Source: Treponema sp.
GTDB lineage: Bacteria > Spirochaetota > Spirochaetia > Treponematales > Breznakiellaceae
Direction: 5' to 3'
Length of the DNA: 17,584 nucleotides
Assembly: GCA_031268245.1 (NCBI GenBank)
Contig: JAIRXN010000049.1
Location: 1 to 17,584, forward strand
Part shown: positions 7,359 through 14,045 of the stretch, piece after piece
How positions within the stretch are numbered: position 1 is the first letter of the stretch
Layout: each line of letters opens with the position of its first letter
Translations under genes and position numbers: made by a program
The notes under the pieces: generated by a model
Told to the model about the DNA's origin: nothing
The model's input: only the letters and a program-made list of their open reading frames with translations
Databases searched by the model: none

Positions 7359-7961
7359 TTAGCCGGATTCTCCGCCGAAGAGGGTCATGGCCAGTTCGGC
7401 CTCGGAGACGCTGATGCCCAGTTTTGAGGCTATGATCTCGGCGGAGAAGCCTTGCCGGGCCAGTTCCGAAAAGCGCTCTTTCAATATACGGGGATCTTCC
7501 GGGGGGAAACCCTGCGGCGGCTTTTTCTGTACGGCTTCGCCCGTTTTCATTTGCCCGGACGGTTCACGGGTATTTTGCTGTCCGGCCGGAGGAATTTGAT
7601 AGTCAGGGGGAGTATTTTCTTCAACTTTTTCATCCGGAATGGGGATAATTACCTGTTTTTTCCCCAATTCGGAGTACAGCTGCTCCCCCTCCTGCCGTTT
7701 TTCCAGTTCCCGGACGTATATTCCGGTACGTTTTTTTATGTCCTCAAGAACGGTCTTCATGGACTCAATCCGGCTTTCCACTATCCGGGAGTCTCTTTCG
7801 GTTACCGAATCGATTTCGGCAATGAGCCGGGCGGTTTCCTTACGGTAGCCGGAGAGAAGATCCTCTCCCCGTGAAATTTTATTTATACGGACATGAAAAT
7901 AAACAAAGGTAAAGGCCCAGAGGATAAGGCTTGCGGCAGAAAAAATAATAAATAAATCCAC
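7359..7961 (-). CDS. Membrane-anchored coiled-coil protein with C-terminal HTH-like segment (SwrB/DUF2802-like architecture)
   Basis: The product is 200 aa and starts at a GTG 2 bp after the stop of the upstream gene; a GGGG run lies just before it. Residues about 3-22 form a single membrane helix (MDLFIIFSAASLILWAFTFV). Residues about 35-95 are charged and heptad-like, a likely coiled coil. Residues about 100-160 are a Pro/Gln-rich disordered linker. Residues 163-200 (RFSELARQGFSAEIIASKLG, then ISVSEAELAM) look like a small helix-turn-helix of the kind seen at the end of flagellar-operon proteins of the DUF2802 and DUF6115 types and of Bacillus SwrB, which promotes assembly of the export gate. 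It is the last gene of the operon. Family membership is inferred from architecture and position only. A DNA-binding role is unlikely because the protein is membrane-anchored. No convincing terminator follows before the tRNA promoter. Confidence 0.75.
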   Translation of the reverse strand: MDLFIIFSAASLILWAFTFVYFHVRINKISRGEDLLSGYRKETARLIAEIDSVTERDSRIVESRIESMKTVLEDIKKRTGIYVRELEKRQEGEQLYSELGKKQVIIPIPDEKVEENTPPDYQIPPAGQQNTREPSGQMKTGEAVQKKPPQGFPPEDPRILKERFSELARQGFSAEIIASKLGISVSEAELAMTLFGGESG

Positions 7962-7963
7962 GG

Positions 7964-8308
7964 CTACCCCGAAATATCTATACGGTGGCCAAGGGCAGGG
8001 TCCCAGTTGGCGGGCTTCTTTTTCTCTTTCTCTTCTCCGTCTTCCTCTCCATCCTGCTCCGCGCTGCTTCCCTCGCCCCCGGCGGAGCCCTGCCCTCTGC
8101 TTCTCCCTTCGTTATCTACTTTTTCCGCCCCCTCCCCCAACTCCGGGGCGGCGTTTACGGACTGTACATTCGCTTCATTTTTTTGCTGGATCTGAACTGC
8201 CTGAATGGCCTGCTGAACCGCCAGCCCTTCCTTCTGGGCGATCTGGGCTTTTCCAACTTTGTCCATCTGGGTAAAAAGAGTCTGCAGATCAATCGGCTGT
8301 ATAGCCAT
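7964..8308 (-). CDS. Small acidic conserved-type hypothetical protein in flagellar operon
   Basis: The product is 114 aa and I do not recognise a family. The N-terminal half (about 1-50: IDLQTLFTQMDKVGKAQIAQ and QQAIQAVQIQQ) is strongly helical and Gln/Ala-rich with no membrane segment. The middle (about 55-98) is low-complexity, Gly/Glu-rich and ends in EEKEKKK. The C-terminus NWDPALGHRIDISG looks like a short conserved docking motif. The ATG at 8308 is preceded by AGAAGG at 6 nt and overlaps the 3' end of fapA by 20 bp, so the two are likely translated together. It lies between fapA and the membrane coiled-coil gene, with a 2-bp gap to the latter. A cytoplasmic adaptor or chaperone-like role in flagellar assembly is plausible, but only from context. 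Confidence 0.75.
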   Translation of the reverse strand: MAIQPIDLQTLFTQMDKVGKAQIAQKEGLAVQQAIQAVQIQQKNEANVQSVNAAPELGEGAEKVDNEGRSRGQGSAGGEGSSAEQDGEEDGEEKEKKKPANWDPALGHRIDISG

Positions 8309-10250
8309 CGGGAACCTTCTTTAAGTCTTCGTCGGTCTCTTCATACTTTGTTACCCTGATAAGCCCATTTTCCAGTATAAAGGAAACGGCCCGGTATTCG
8401 GTTCTCACATCGTCTTTGGCATCCCGGATGAGTATCTTTACTCCCGGATACACCTTGGACGAGGCGGAAACCCTGCCCCGGGTTTTGAGGCTGTTAAGGA
8501 ATTCTTCGACCCTCCGAATTCCTTCCGCAGCTTTTTTTATGTCCCCCATGAGTATCTGCCGCCTGTCCATGAGTTCATTCAGATAGGCTTCCTTATCCTC
8601 AGGAAGACTTTTTCTCTGTTTTTTGATATTGATAAGCGTCTGGATATTCCGCTGAACGTCCTCCAATTCCTTCTCGGCCTTTTCCTTGTTTTGCCTATGC
8701 TCGTCCAGTTCCTGCTTGCTTTTGGGGTCGAAACCTACTTCGCAGATCGTTTCCGTCCCGCTGGTAGGGCTGCCCAGGATCTTGGCGTTGATCTCTTCGC
8801 TGGCCCTGAGTCTTCCTCCGACAATATGGGCTCGTTTGCCGTGACAGATGATACGCTTAAAAGCATCCACCTGAGAATTGATTATTCCGTCGGAGGCTAC
8901 CACCATGTTCCCCGATTCGACTACTGCGTTTTCGATAAAGCGGGCCCAGATGGATTTTCCCGCACGGATAAGTCCGCCGCTCTTTGAGGTAATGCCCTGA
9001 TGAACGATGATGTCCCCTTCGGCATCCATTTCCGCCTTCTCCACGGTACCGTTTACTTCGATATTTCCGGCAGCCTTTACCGAGAAGCCGTCTTCCACGT
9101 TGCCGTTGATCACGACTGTTCCCAGGAAGATGATGTTCCCCGTCTTGAGGTTCACATCCCCGTTTACCGTATATACAGGCTCTACATTGATCTTTCCGTT
9201 GACTACCACCACCTGACCGTTGATATCCGCAATGATAGTGGCGCCGTCATCCCCCTGGTGGACATTCTTTCCCAGCGGGAGGCTGCATTCCTTTCCGTTT
9301 TTTGCGGGGATAACTTTGCCGGTAACGGTTCTGCCCACCTGCCCTGTTTCCGCGGGAATCTTCTTTGCCAAAGGCTGATTTTCCACCACGTTCTGGATGA
9401 TGTTGAGTTCCTTAAAGTCGATGCGTCCATTGCTTCCCTCGCGGAGCCGTACCTTGGTTTGATCCGTTTCAAAGTTGTACTGAATATACGCGTCCCGGCC
9501 GTCTACGGACCTGATCCCTTCGGCAACCAGCACGGGGATCTTGTATTCGGGTGAATCGGCAAAATCACGGAGAAAATCCTCTTTAACCCCGTACAGCACC
9601 CGGTTGTTACGGAGGTAGGAAAGATAGGTTTCGGCGGAAATATCGCAGCCGCCGGGGCCCGGAGGACTCACGACAATGAAGGCCTTCATCTCACCGTCGG
9701 CGATTTCCACACTCACCATGCTGTCGTTTACCGGCCTGTGTTCAAAATCTCCAACCCGGACATACACCCCTTCGGCAGCCTTTACCGCTTCTTTTACAAA
9801 GGCTTCTGCAATATCCTTTACCTGCCGGGCCCTGAGTGCGTCAAATGCCTGGGATTCTACAGCCTTTCTTCCCTTACCTCCCGGAGGAGACACCTTGAGG
9901 AAGGCGCCTTCCGGTGAAAGATAGACAAAGACCTGACCGTCATAATCTTCGTTGACGGCAATATCAAAGTCGAAGTCTCCGCTTTCCTCACCGTCTTCAT
10001 TCTTTTCTTTCCTGGCGTAGACTCGCTGGTAGGCCTTAATTTTCCATTCTTTCTTTCCGGAGCCCAAAATGCCCTTGAAACCCTTCTCGCTGACTTCATA
10101 TTCCAGACGGCTGATAGGGATATCCAGAAGAGCGGCGGCTTCGGAAACTGCCAGTTCCAGAGTTGCCCCGCCGGCCTCCACTGTAGTGATGGTTCTATCC
10201 TGTTCCAATTGATCTTTGACAATGTGTTGAAGCCGGACAAAATCAACCAT
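8289..10250 (-). CDS. fapA: FapA-like flagellar assembly protein A (Jag-N + DUF342)
   Basis: The product is 653 aa. Residues about 22-74 match a Jag-N type domain (ISRLEYEVSEKGFKGILGSG, then KKEWKIKAY). The centre is a DUF342/FapA body with AETGQVGRTVTGKVIPA and a run of Gly/Asn/Val-rich rungs (YTVNGDVNLKTGNI, VINGNVEDG, NIEVNGTV, GDIIVHQGI), which indicates a right-handed beta-helix like polymer-forming cytoskeletal proteins. Residues about 508-587 are a long charged coiled coil (KEKAEKELEDVQRNIQTLIN), followed by a short beta-rich end. The ATG at 10250 has AGGAGAG 7 nt upstream, and that site overlaps the fliA stop codon, so the two genes are coupled. FapA proteins are cytoplasmic or membrane-associated and linked to polar flagellar assembly and FlhF positioning in some bacteria; the biochemical activity is not established. 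Confidence in the family is high. Confidence 0.9.
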   Translation of the reverse strand: MVDFVRLQHIVKDQLEQDRTITTVEAGGATLELAVSEAAALLDIPISRLEYEVSEKGFKGILGSGKKEWKIKAYQRVYARKEKNEDGEESGDFDFDIAVNEDYDGQVFVYLSPEGAFLKVSPPGGKGRKAVESQAFDALRARQVKDIAEAFVKEAVKAAEGVYVRVGDFEHRPVNDSMVSVEIADGEMKAFIVVSPPGPGGCDISAETYLSYLRNNRVLYGVKEDFLRDFADSPEYKIPVLVAEGIRSVDGRDAYIQYNFETDQTKVRLREGSNGRIDFKELNIIQNVVENQPLAKKIPAETGQVGRTVTGKVIPAKNGKECSLPLGKNVHQGDDGATIIADINGQVVVVNGKINVEPVYTVNGDVNLKTGNIIFLGTVVINGNVEDGFSVKAAGNIEVNGTVEKAEMDAEGDIIVHQGITSKSGGLIRAGKSIWARFIENAVVESGNMVVASDGIINSQVDAFKRIICHGKRAHIVGGRLRASEEINAKILGSPTSGTETICEVGFDPKSKQELDEHRQNKEKAEKELEDVQRNIQTLINIKKQRKSLPEDKEAYLNELMDRRQILMGDIKKAAEGIRRVEEFLNSLKTRGRVSASSKVYPGVKILIRDAKDDVRTEYRAVSFILENGLIRVTKYEETDEDLKKVPDGYTAD

Positions 10251-10257
10251 GAATGAA

Positions 10258-10264
10258 CTCTCCT
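10258..10264 (-). promoter_or_regulatory. Ribosome binding site of fapA overlapping the fliA stop
   Basis: On the minus strand AGGAGAG ends 7 nt before the fapA ATG. It shares bases with the fliA TAG stop codon (10263-10265), so ribosomes ending fliA would uncover or occupy it, consistent with translational coupling. Confidence 0.8.
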
Positions 10265-11060
10265 ACATGATACCTTTTCTTACATTGGTGAGTTTGGCCC
10301 GGAGATGGAGCATGGCCTTGGAATGAAGCTGGGATACACGGGATTCGGTAACTTTCATTACTTCCCCGATTTCTTTAAGGGTAAGATCTTCATACCAATA
10401 GAGGACGAGAATCTGTTTTTCTTTTTCAGGAAGCTCCCTGATGGCATCGATGATCACCCGGCGTATCTCTTCTTTTTCTACCATTACGTCGGGATGGAGG
10501 CTTATCGGCGATTCTATGGTGTCGCCTATCGAATTTTTTTCGTTTTCATCCACCCCCGACCACACCTCATTGAGGGAAACGATCGAAGTAGCGGATATTT
10601 TCATGACGGTTTTGGAATACTCTTCGTCATCAAGGCCCATAGAGGAGGCAATCTCCTGATCCGTGGCAGTTCTGCCCATCTGGGATTCCAGATTGGCTAC
10701 GGTTTCTTCAAGTTCCTTGGCTTTCTTGCGTACCGAACGGGGTACCCAGTCTATCTGACGCAGTTCATCAAAGATGGCTCCCCGAATCCGGGTAACCGCA
10801 TAGGTTTTGAATTTAACACCCCGCTCGGGATCGTATTTATCAATGGCGTCAAGAAGCCCGATGGAACCGAAACCCACAAGATCGTCAAATTCCACATTGT
10901 GCGGCATCCCTACGGCGACTTTACCGGCAACAAATTTGACCAGAGGAGAGTATTGAATGACAAAAGTCTCCCGTATCTTCTGATCCTTTGTCCGCCGGTA
11001 TTCCACCCAGAGCCGCTCTTCGACTTTTTCATCCATGGGCTCTTTATTTGCCATTCCCAT
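10263..11060 (-). CDS. fliA: RNA polymerase sigma factor for flagellar genes (sigma-28, FliA/WhiG family)
   Basis: The product is 265 aa, the usual size for the family. Region 2 is intact (YSPLVKFVAGKVAVGMPHNV, then EFDDLVGFGSIGLLDAIDKY and GVKFKTYAVTRIRGAIFDEL), followed by the sigma-28-typical DWVPRSVR. Region 3 contains GRTATDQEIASSMGL. Region 4 is present with its recognition helix (LPEKEKQILVLYWYEDLTLK, then EIGEVMKVTESRVSQLHSKA). It directs polymerase to late flagellar and chemotaxis promoters; in other bacteria it is held inactive by FlgM, which is not in this window. The ATG at 11060 is chosen over the one at 11054 because AAGGA lies 7 nt before it, inside the end of the upstream gene. 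The gap to that gene is 3 bp. Confidence 0.95.
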   Translation of the reverse strand: MGMANKEPMDEKVEERLWVEYRRTKDQKIRETFVIQYSPLVKFVAGKVAVGMPHNVEFDDLVGFGSIGLLDAIDKYDPERGVKFKTYAVTRIRGAIFDELRQIDWVPRSVRKKAKELEETVANLESQMGRTATDQEIASSMGLDDEEYSKTVMKISATSIVSLNEVWSGVDENEKNSIGDTIESPISLHPDVMVEKEEIRRVIIDAIRELPEKEKQILVLYWYEDLTLKEIGEVMKVTESRVSQLHSKAMLHLRAKLTNVRKGIM

Positions 11061-11063
11061 CCG

Positions 11064-11759
11064 TTAATCCTTGTTCAGTTTGGTTCTGATGGCCTGAGCC
11101 AGCTCCTTGGGGTTAAAGTCACCGCCCAGGTTCACGGATTTCCCTCCGGAACTCCGTTTCGGCGTCGAAATAGACGCCGGAGCGCCGTCAACAGCGCCTT
11201 CCGCCGCTTCCTTTCCATCGGATGAGAGGAAAGAACCGGCCATTGAATCAAGATCCGGCAATACATCCACAGCCTCCACTACCGGAACAAAATCATCCTG
11301 CGGAGAAAACGAAGACTCCCGTCTAGCGGCGGTAACCCGTGGTTCCGGAGCTTCAGCCTCATGAAAAACCGCCTCTTCTATAGTATAATCACCTTTAGCA
11401 TTTTGATCTACACCTCTGACAAGATTGCCTATATCGCCCGGCTCGTCGCCTTCTCCCTTGTCCCGGTACATGTTAGGGACGGCTCCTTCATCATCCCCGA
11501 CGGTCATGTTAACCCGGCTGCCCGGGGCCTGATTGTCTCCAATAGGTTCATCCCTATCAAAATCGTCTCCCTCGAGAATCTCGGGGACATAGTTTCCGAC
11601 AAGGAATTGAATGGCGGCGCTCAGGACAAAGAAGACTATGGCAAAGATTAAGGCCCTGAAAAGCACAACAAAAAGGCCCGCTCCGGAAACCAGGCCCACG
11701 AGAAGGGAAAGAGTGAAGCCAATAATGGCGGCAATGGCGCAATTTCTTATGTTTACCAT
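11064..11759 (-). CDS. Two-TM membrane protein with acidic tail, between flhG and fliA
   Basis: The product is 231 aa of no family I can name. Two hydrophobic helices (about 5-26 and 29-53) joined by a very short turn form a membrane hairpin, so both ends should be on the same side, probably cytoplasmic. The rest is acidic and mostly disordered in appearance (many D/E/G/P/S). It ends in a more ordered C-terminal block, SVNLGGDFNPKELAQAIRTK, which looks like a conserved amphipathic helix and could be a docking site. The ATG at 11759 is 12 bp after the flhG stop; only a weak GAGA-type site precedes it. As I recall, T. pallidum also has a hypothetical gene between its flhG-like and sigma-28 genes, so the position may be conserved. 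The role is unknown; location suggests a link to flagellar placement or sigma control. Confidence 0.75.
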   Translation of the reverse strand: MVNIRNCAIAAIIGFTLSLLVGLVSGAGLFVVLFRALIFAIVFFVLSAAIQFLVGNYVPEILEGDDFDRDEPIGDNQAPGSRVNMTVGDDEGAVPNMYRDKGEGDEPGDIGNLVRGVDQNAKGDYTIEEAVFHEAEAPEPRVTAARRESSFSPQDDFVPVVEAVDVLPDLDSMAGSFLSSDGKEAAEGAVDGAPASISTPKRSSGGKSVNLGGDFNPKELAQAIRTKLNKD

Positions 11760-11771
11760 AAAAAGTCTCTG

Positions 11772-12695
11772 TTAAGCGCCGAATACCCGGCGCATCATGG
11801 CTCTAAAACCCCCGGCTTCCTTGAAGCCGGCATTATCCATCCGGGCAACAATATGCTGTACACACTGGGAAGCTTTGCAGCGGGGATCGGTAACCATAAA
11901 GGGTTTCTGCCTGAGTACTGCCTTGCTCACCTCAGGATCATCATAGATGAAGCCCAGATAATCCACTTTCAGGTTGAGGAACTGCCCTGCGGTCTTTACC
12001 ATCCTGTCGGAAACCTTCATGGCGTCCCCTACCCCTTTTACCCGGTTTACTACCAGTTTAAGTCCCATATTAAGATTTTCATACTCGGTTGCAATGATCT
12101 TGATGATACCATAGGCGTCGGTAATGGCGGTTGGTTCCGGGGTGGTGATGATCACGGCATCGTCTGCGGCGGCAATAAAGTCCAGTACGTTACTTGAAAC
12201 TCCCGCGCTGGTATCGATGATGATGATGTCCGCCGTACTGAGTGTGTCCAACTCGGTGATGAAATTCTGCCGTTCATCTTCCGAAAGGTTGGCAATCTGG
12301 GAAAAGCCCGAAGCGCCGGCTACGATGAAAATACCGTAGGGGGATTCCACCATGATCTCCCGCATGGTTTTCTGCTTGCGGATAACATGGTAGAGATTGT
12401 ATTTGGGAGTCATGTCCAGCATGACATTTACATTGGCAAGTCCCAGATCCGCATCCATAACCACTACCTTTTTTCCCAGCCGGGCATAGGCCAGAGCCAT
12501 GTTTACCGAAAGGTTAGTCTTCCCGACCCCGCCCTTACCTGAGGTAACGGTTATTATCCTGGCTTTTTTTGCCGGAACCGCAGAATTTTTCCGCATTTCC
12601 GGCTTTTCCCGGCCCGGGAGGCCGGCGTGCCCCTTTGCGGGTGAGCCTTTGCTTTGAGCCATCATCTCCCTCAGTTCTTCAGCCTGATCTTCCAT
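11772..12695 (-). CDS. flhG: FlhG (FleN/YlxH) MinD-family ATPase controlling flagellar number
   Basis: The product is about 307 aa. From the ATG at 12695, residues 3-9 are DQAEELR, matching the DQAxxLR motif by which FlhG activates the FlhF GTPase. The deviant Walker A motif is KGGVGKT at 54-60, and the switch I / Walker A' region is MDADLGLANVN with D81 and D83. IIIIDTSAGVSSNV is the Walker B / switch II region. The C-terminal part (GFRAMMRRVFG) is the expected amphipathic membrane-targeting helix. It acts at the cytoplasmic membrane with FlhF to set the number or position of flagella. Starts at 12707 and 12698 are also in frame. 12695 is preferred because GGAG sits 6 nt upstream and the protein then begins MEDQA. 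This start is 2 nt after the flhF stop; the 12707 start would overlap flhF by 10 bp. Confidence 0.93.
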   Translation of the reverse strand: MEDQAEELREMMAQSKGSPAKGHAGLPGREKPEMRKNSAVPAKKARIITVTSGKGGVGKTNLSVNMALAYARLGKKVVVMDADLGLANVNVMLDMTPKYNLYHVIRKQKTMREIMVESPYGIFIVAGASGFSQIANLSEDERQNFITELDTLSTADIIIIDTSAGVSSNVLDFIAAADDAVIITTPEPTAITDAYGIIKIIATEYENLNMGLKLVVNRVKGVGDAMKVSDRMVKTAGQFLNLKVDYLGFIYDDPEVSKAVLRQKPFMVTDPRCKASQCVQHIVARMDNAGFKEAGGFRAMMRRVFGA

Positions 12696-12697
12696 CA

Positions 12698-14032
12698 TTA
12701 TCTCCATCGAATCATTTTGCTTTCATCACAGGGGAAACGTTTCTCAAGCTTTTCCCGGTTTACGGTAAAGTCGTCAAGGCAGGTGAGAAACCTGAGCGCA
12801 TGGGCGATCTGTATATCCCGCGGAACTTTCTGCCCGTCTGTAATATAAGAGACACTCTTTCCTTTATCGGCAAGTACGCTTATCACATTACCCAGCCTGT
12901 ATGTTTCATCCAGTTTTGTAATGACTACTGCCTGAAAATTGAAGGGCTCAAACTGCTGCAGGATAATCTCAATGTCGCTTGCCTTGGTAGTGGCCGCAAT
13001 GACCAGATGCACTTCTGCATGAGGCCCCAGCGCAGAGAGAATCTGATGCATCTCCCCCAGTTTTTTTGAATCACGGGGACTCTTGCCGATGGTATCGATC
13101 AGGATCATATCGGCGCCGGCAGAACTAAGGACGACAACCTTGCGGAGATCCTCGTAGTTATCCACCATCTCTACGGAAATTCCCATATAGTTTCCAAAAG
13201 TTTCTATCTGGGCCTTGGCTCCAACCTTGAAAGCATCAATGGTAATGATTTTGATTGTCTGGGGTTTGCGGCCCGCCCGGTCGGTACCGTAGAAGGCCGC
13301 CAGTTTGGCAATGGTACTGGTCTTACCCACTCCCGTAGGGCCGACGAGTACCATGAGCCGGGGACGCCTGTGGAACTGGTTTTCCTCATGGATACCGATC
13401 CTCTCTCCGATCCATTCCAGCGCCCTGTCCTGAACTTCTTCGTAATCATTGAGGATATCCAGGGGCAGTTCCTTCCTGGCCCGTTCCAGAATTGCACTGG
13501 TAAAGGCAGGAGAAAAATCGTTGTCCCTAAGTACCCCGGCAAGACGCCGGAGCGAAGGGTGTTCATCGGCCTTCTGTGAGGCATTGGCGGTGTCGAGTAT
13601 TTCCTTAATATTACGTACCTCGCTTAGAACCTGCAGAATAGCAGGATCCTTGCCGGCGGAAGCGAGAATCTTCCTCTTTTCTTCCTCGTCAGTCCCCCTT
13701 GCGGGCTGTCCGGTGCCGGTAACGGTACTGCTGTTGGCCGGGGCGCCGGGGGGCATAAGACCGCCTCCCGCGTCTGTGGAAAGAGCGCCGGCGTAGCCCT
13801 GGTAGGGGGCAGGACTTGAGCGGCTGCCTGCCATTGCGGAAAAGGGATTATTCCTGCCGTCGCTTAAAAGGCAATACTTTACTTCCAGCAGTTCTCTGGG
13901 GAACAGCCCCAGCAGCCCTCCCTCCGTAACAAAGCGCTGTTCCAGTACCTGTACCCTTTTATCTCCAAACCGGCGCCGGATCTTTTTGAAGCACTCATCC
14001 AGATCACGTCCCTGTTCCACGTAGGTAAGCAT
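12698..14032 (-). CDS. flhF: FlhF, SRP-type GTPase for flagellar positioning
   Basis: The product is about 444 aa. It has a basic N-terminal domain (YVEQGRDLDECFKKIRRRFG), a Gly/Pro/Ser-rich linker, an N domain, and an SRP-family G domain. The P-loop is GPTGVGKT (231-238), followed by KIITIDAFKVGAKAQIETFG. G3 is DTIGKSPRD from D313, and G4 is TKLD (372-375) in VVITKLDETYRLGN. The closing DGQKVPRDIQIA is typical of Ffh/FtsY/FlhF. It dimerises with GTP at the membrane and recruits early flagellar parts. An upstream in-frame TTG (14053) overlapping flhA by 8 bp exists, but the ATG at 14032 is preferred since a GGGGGGAAA ribosome site lies just before it. G3 departs from the common DTAGR form, while the rest is canonical. 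Confidence 0.94.
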   Translation of the reverse strand: MLTYVEQGRDLDECFKKIRRRFGDKRVQVLEQRFVTEGGLLGLFPRELLEVKYCLLSDGRNNPFSAMAGSRSSPAPYQGYAGALSTDAGGGLMPPGAPANSSTVTGTGQPARGTDEEEKRKILASAGKDPAILQVLSEVRNIKEILDTANASQKADEHPSLRRLAGVLRDNDFSPAFTSAILERARKELPLDILNDYEEVQDRALEWIGERIGIHEENQFHRRPRLMVLVGPTGVGKTSTIAKLAAFYGTDRAGRKPQTIKIITIDAFKVGAKAQIETFGNYMGISVEMVDNYEDLRKVVVLSSAGADMILIDTIGKSPRDSKKLGEMHQILSALGPHAEVHLVIAATTKASDIEIILQQFEPFNFQAVVITKLDETYRLGNVISVLADKGKSVSYITDGQKVPRDIQIAHALRFLTCLDDFTVNREKLEKRFPCDESKMIRWR

Positions 14033-14045
14033 AAGTTTCCCCCCG

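Noticed and set aside
7328..7360. Possible terminator or operator after the last flagellar-operon gene (AAACG/CGTTT ends and a TTGTTGAACAA dyad)
   Set aside because: The outer arms are only 5 bp, the inner dyad has a one-base centre that cannot form a hairpin, and there is no T run; too weak to annotate.
10305..11225. 306-codon + strand frame opposite fliA
   Set aside because: The minus-strand frame encodes a complete sigma-28 factor; the antisense product is Phe/Gly/His-rich with no domain.
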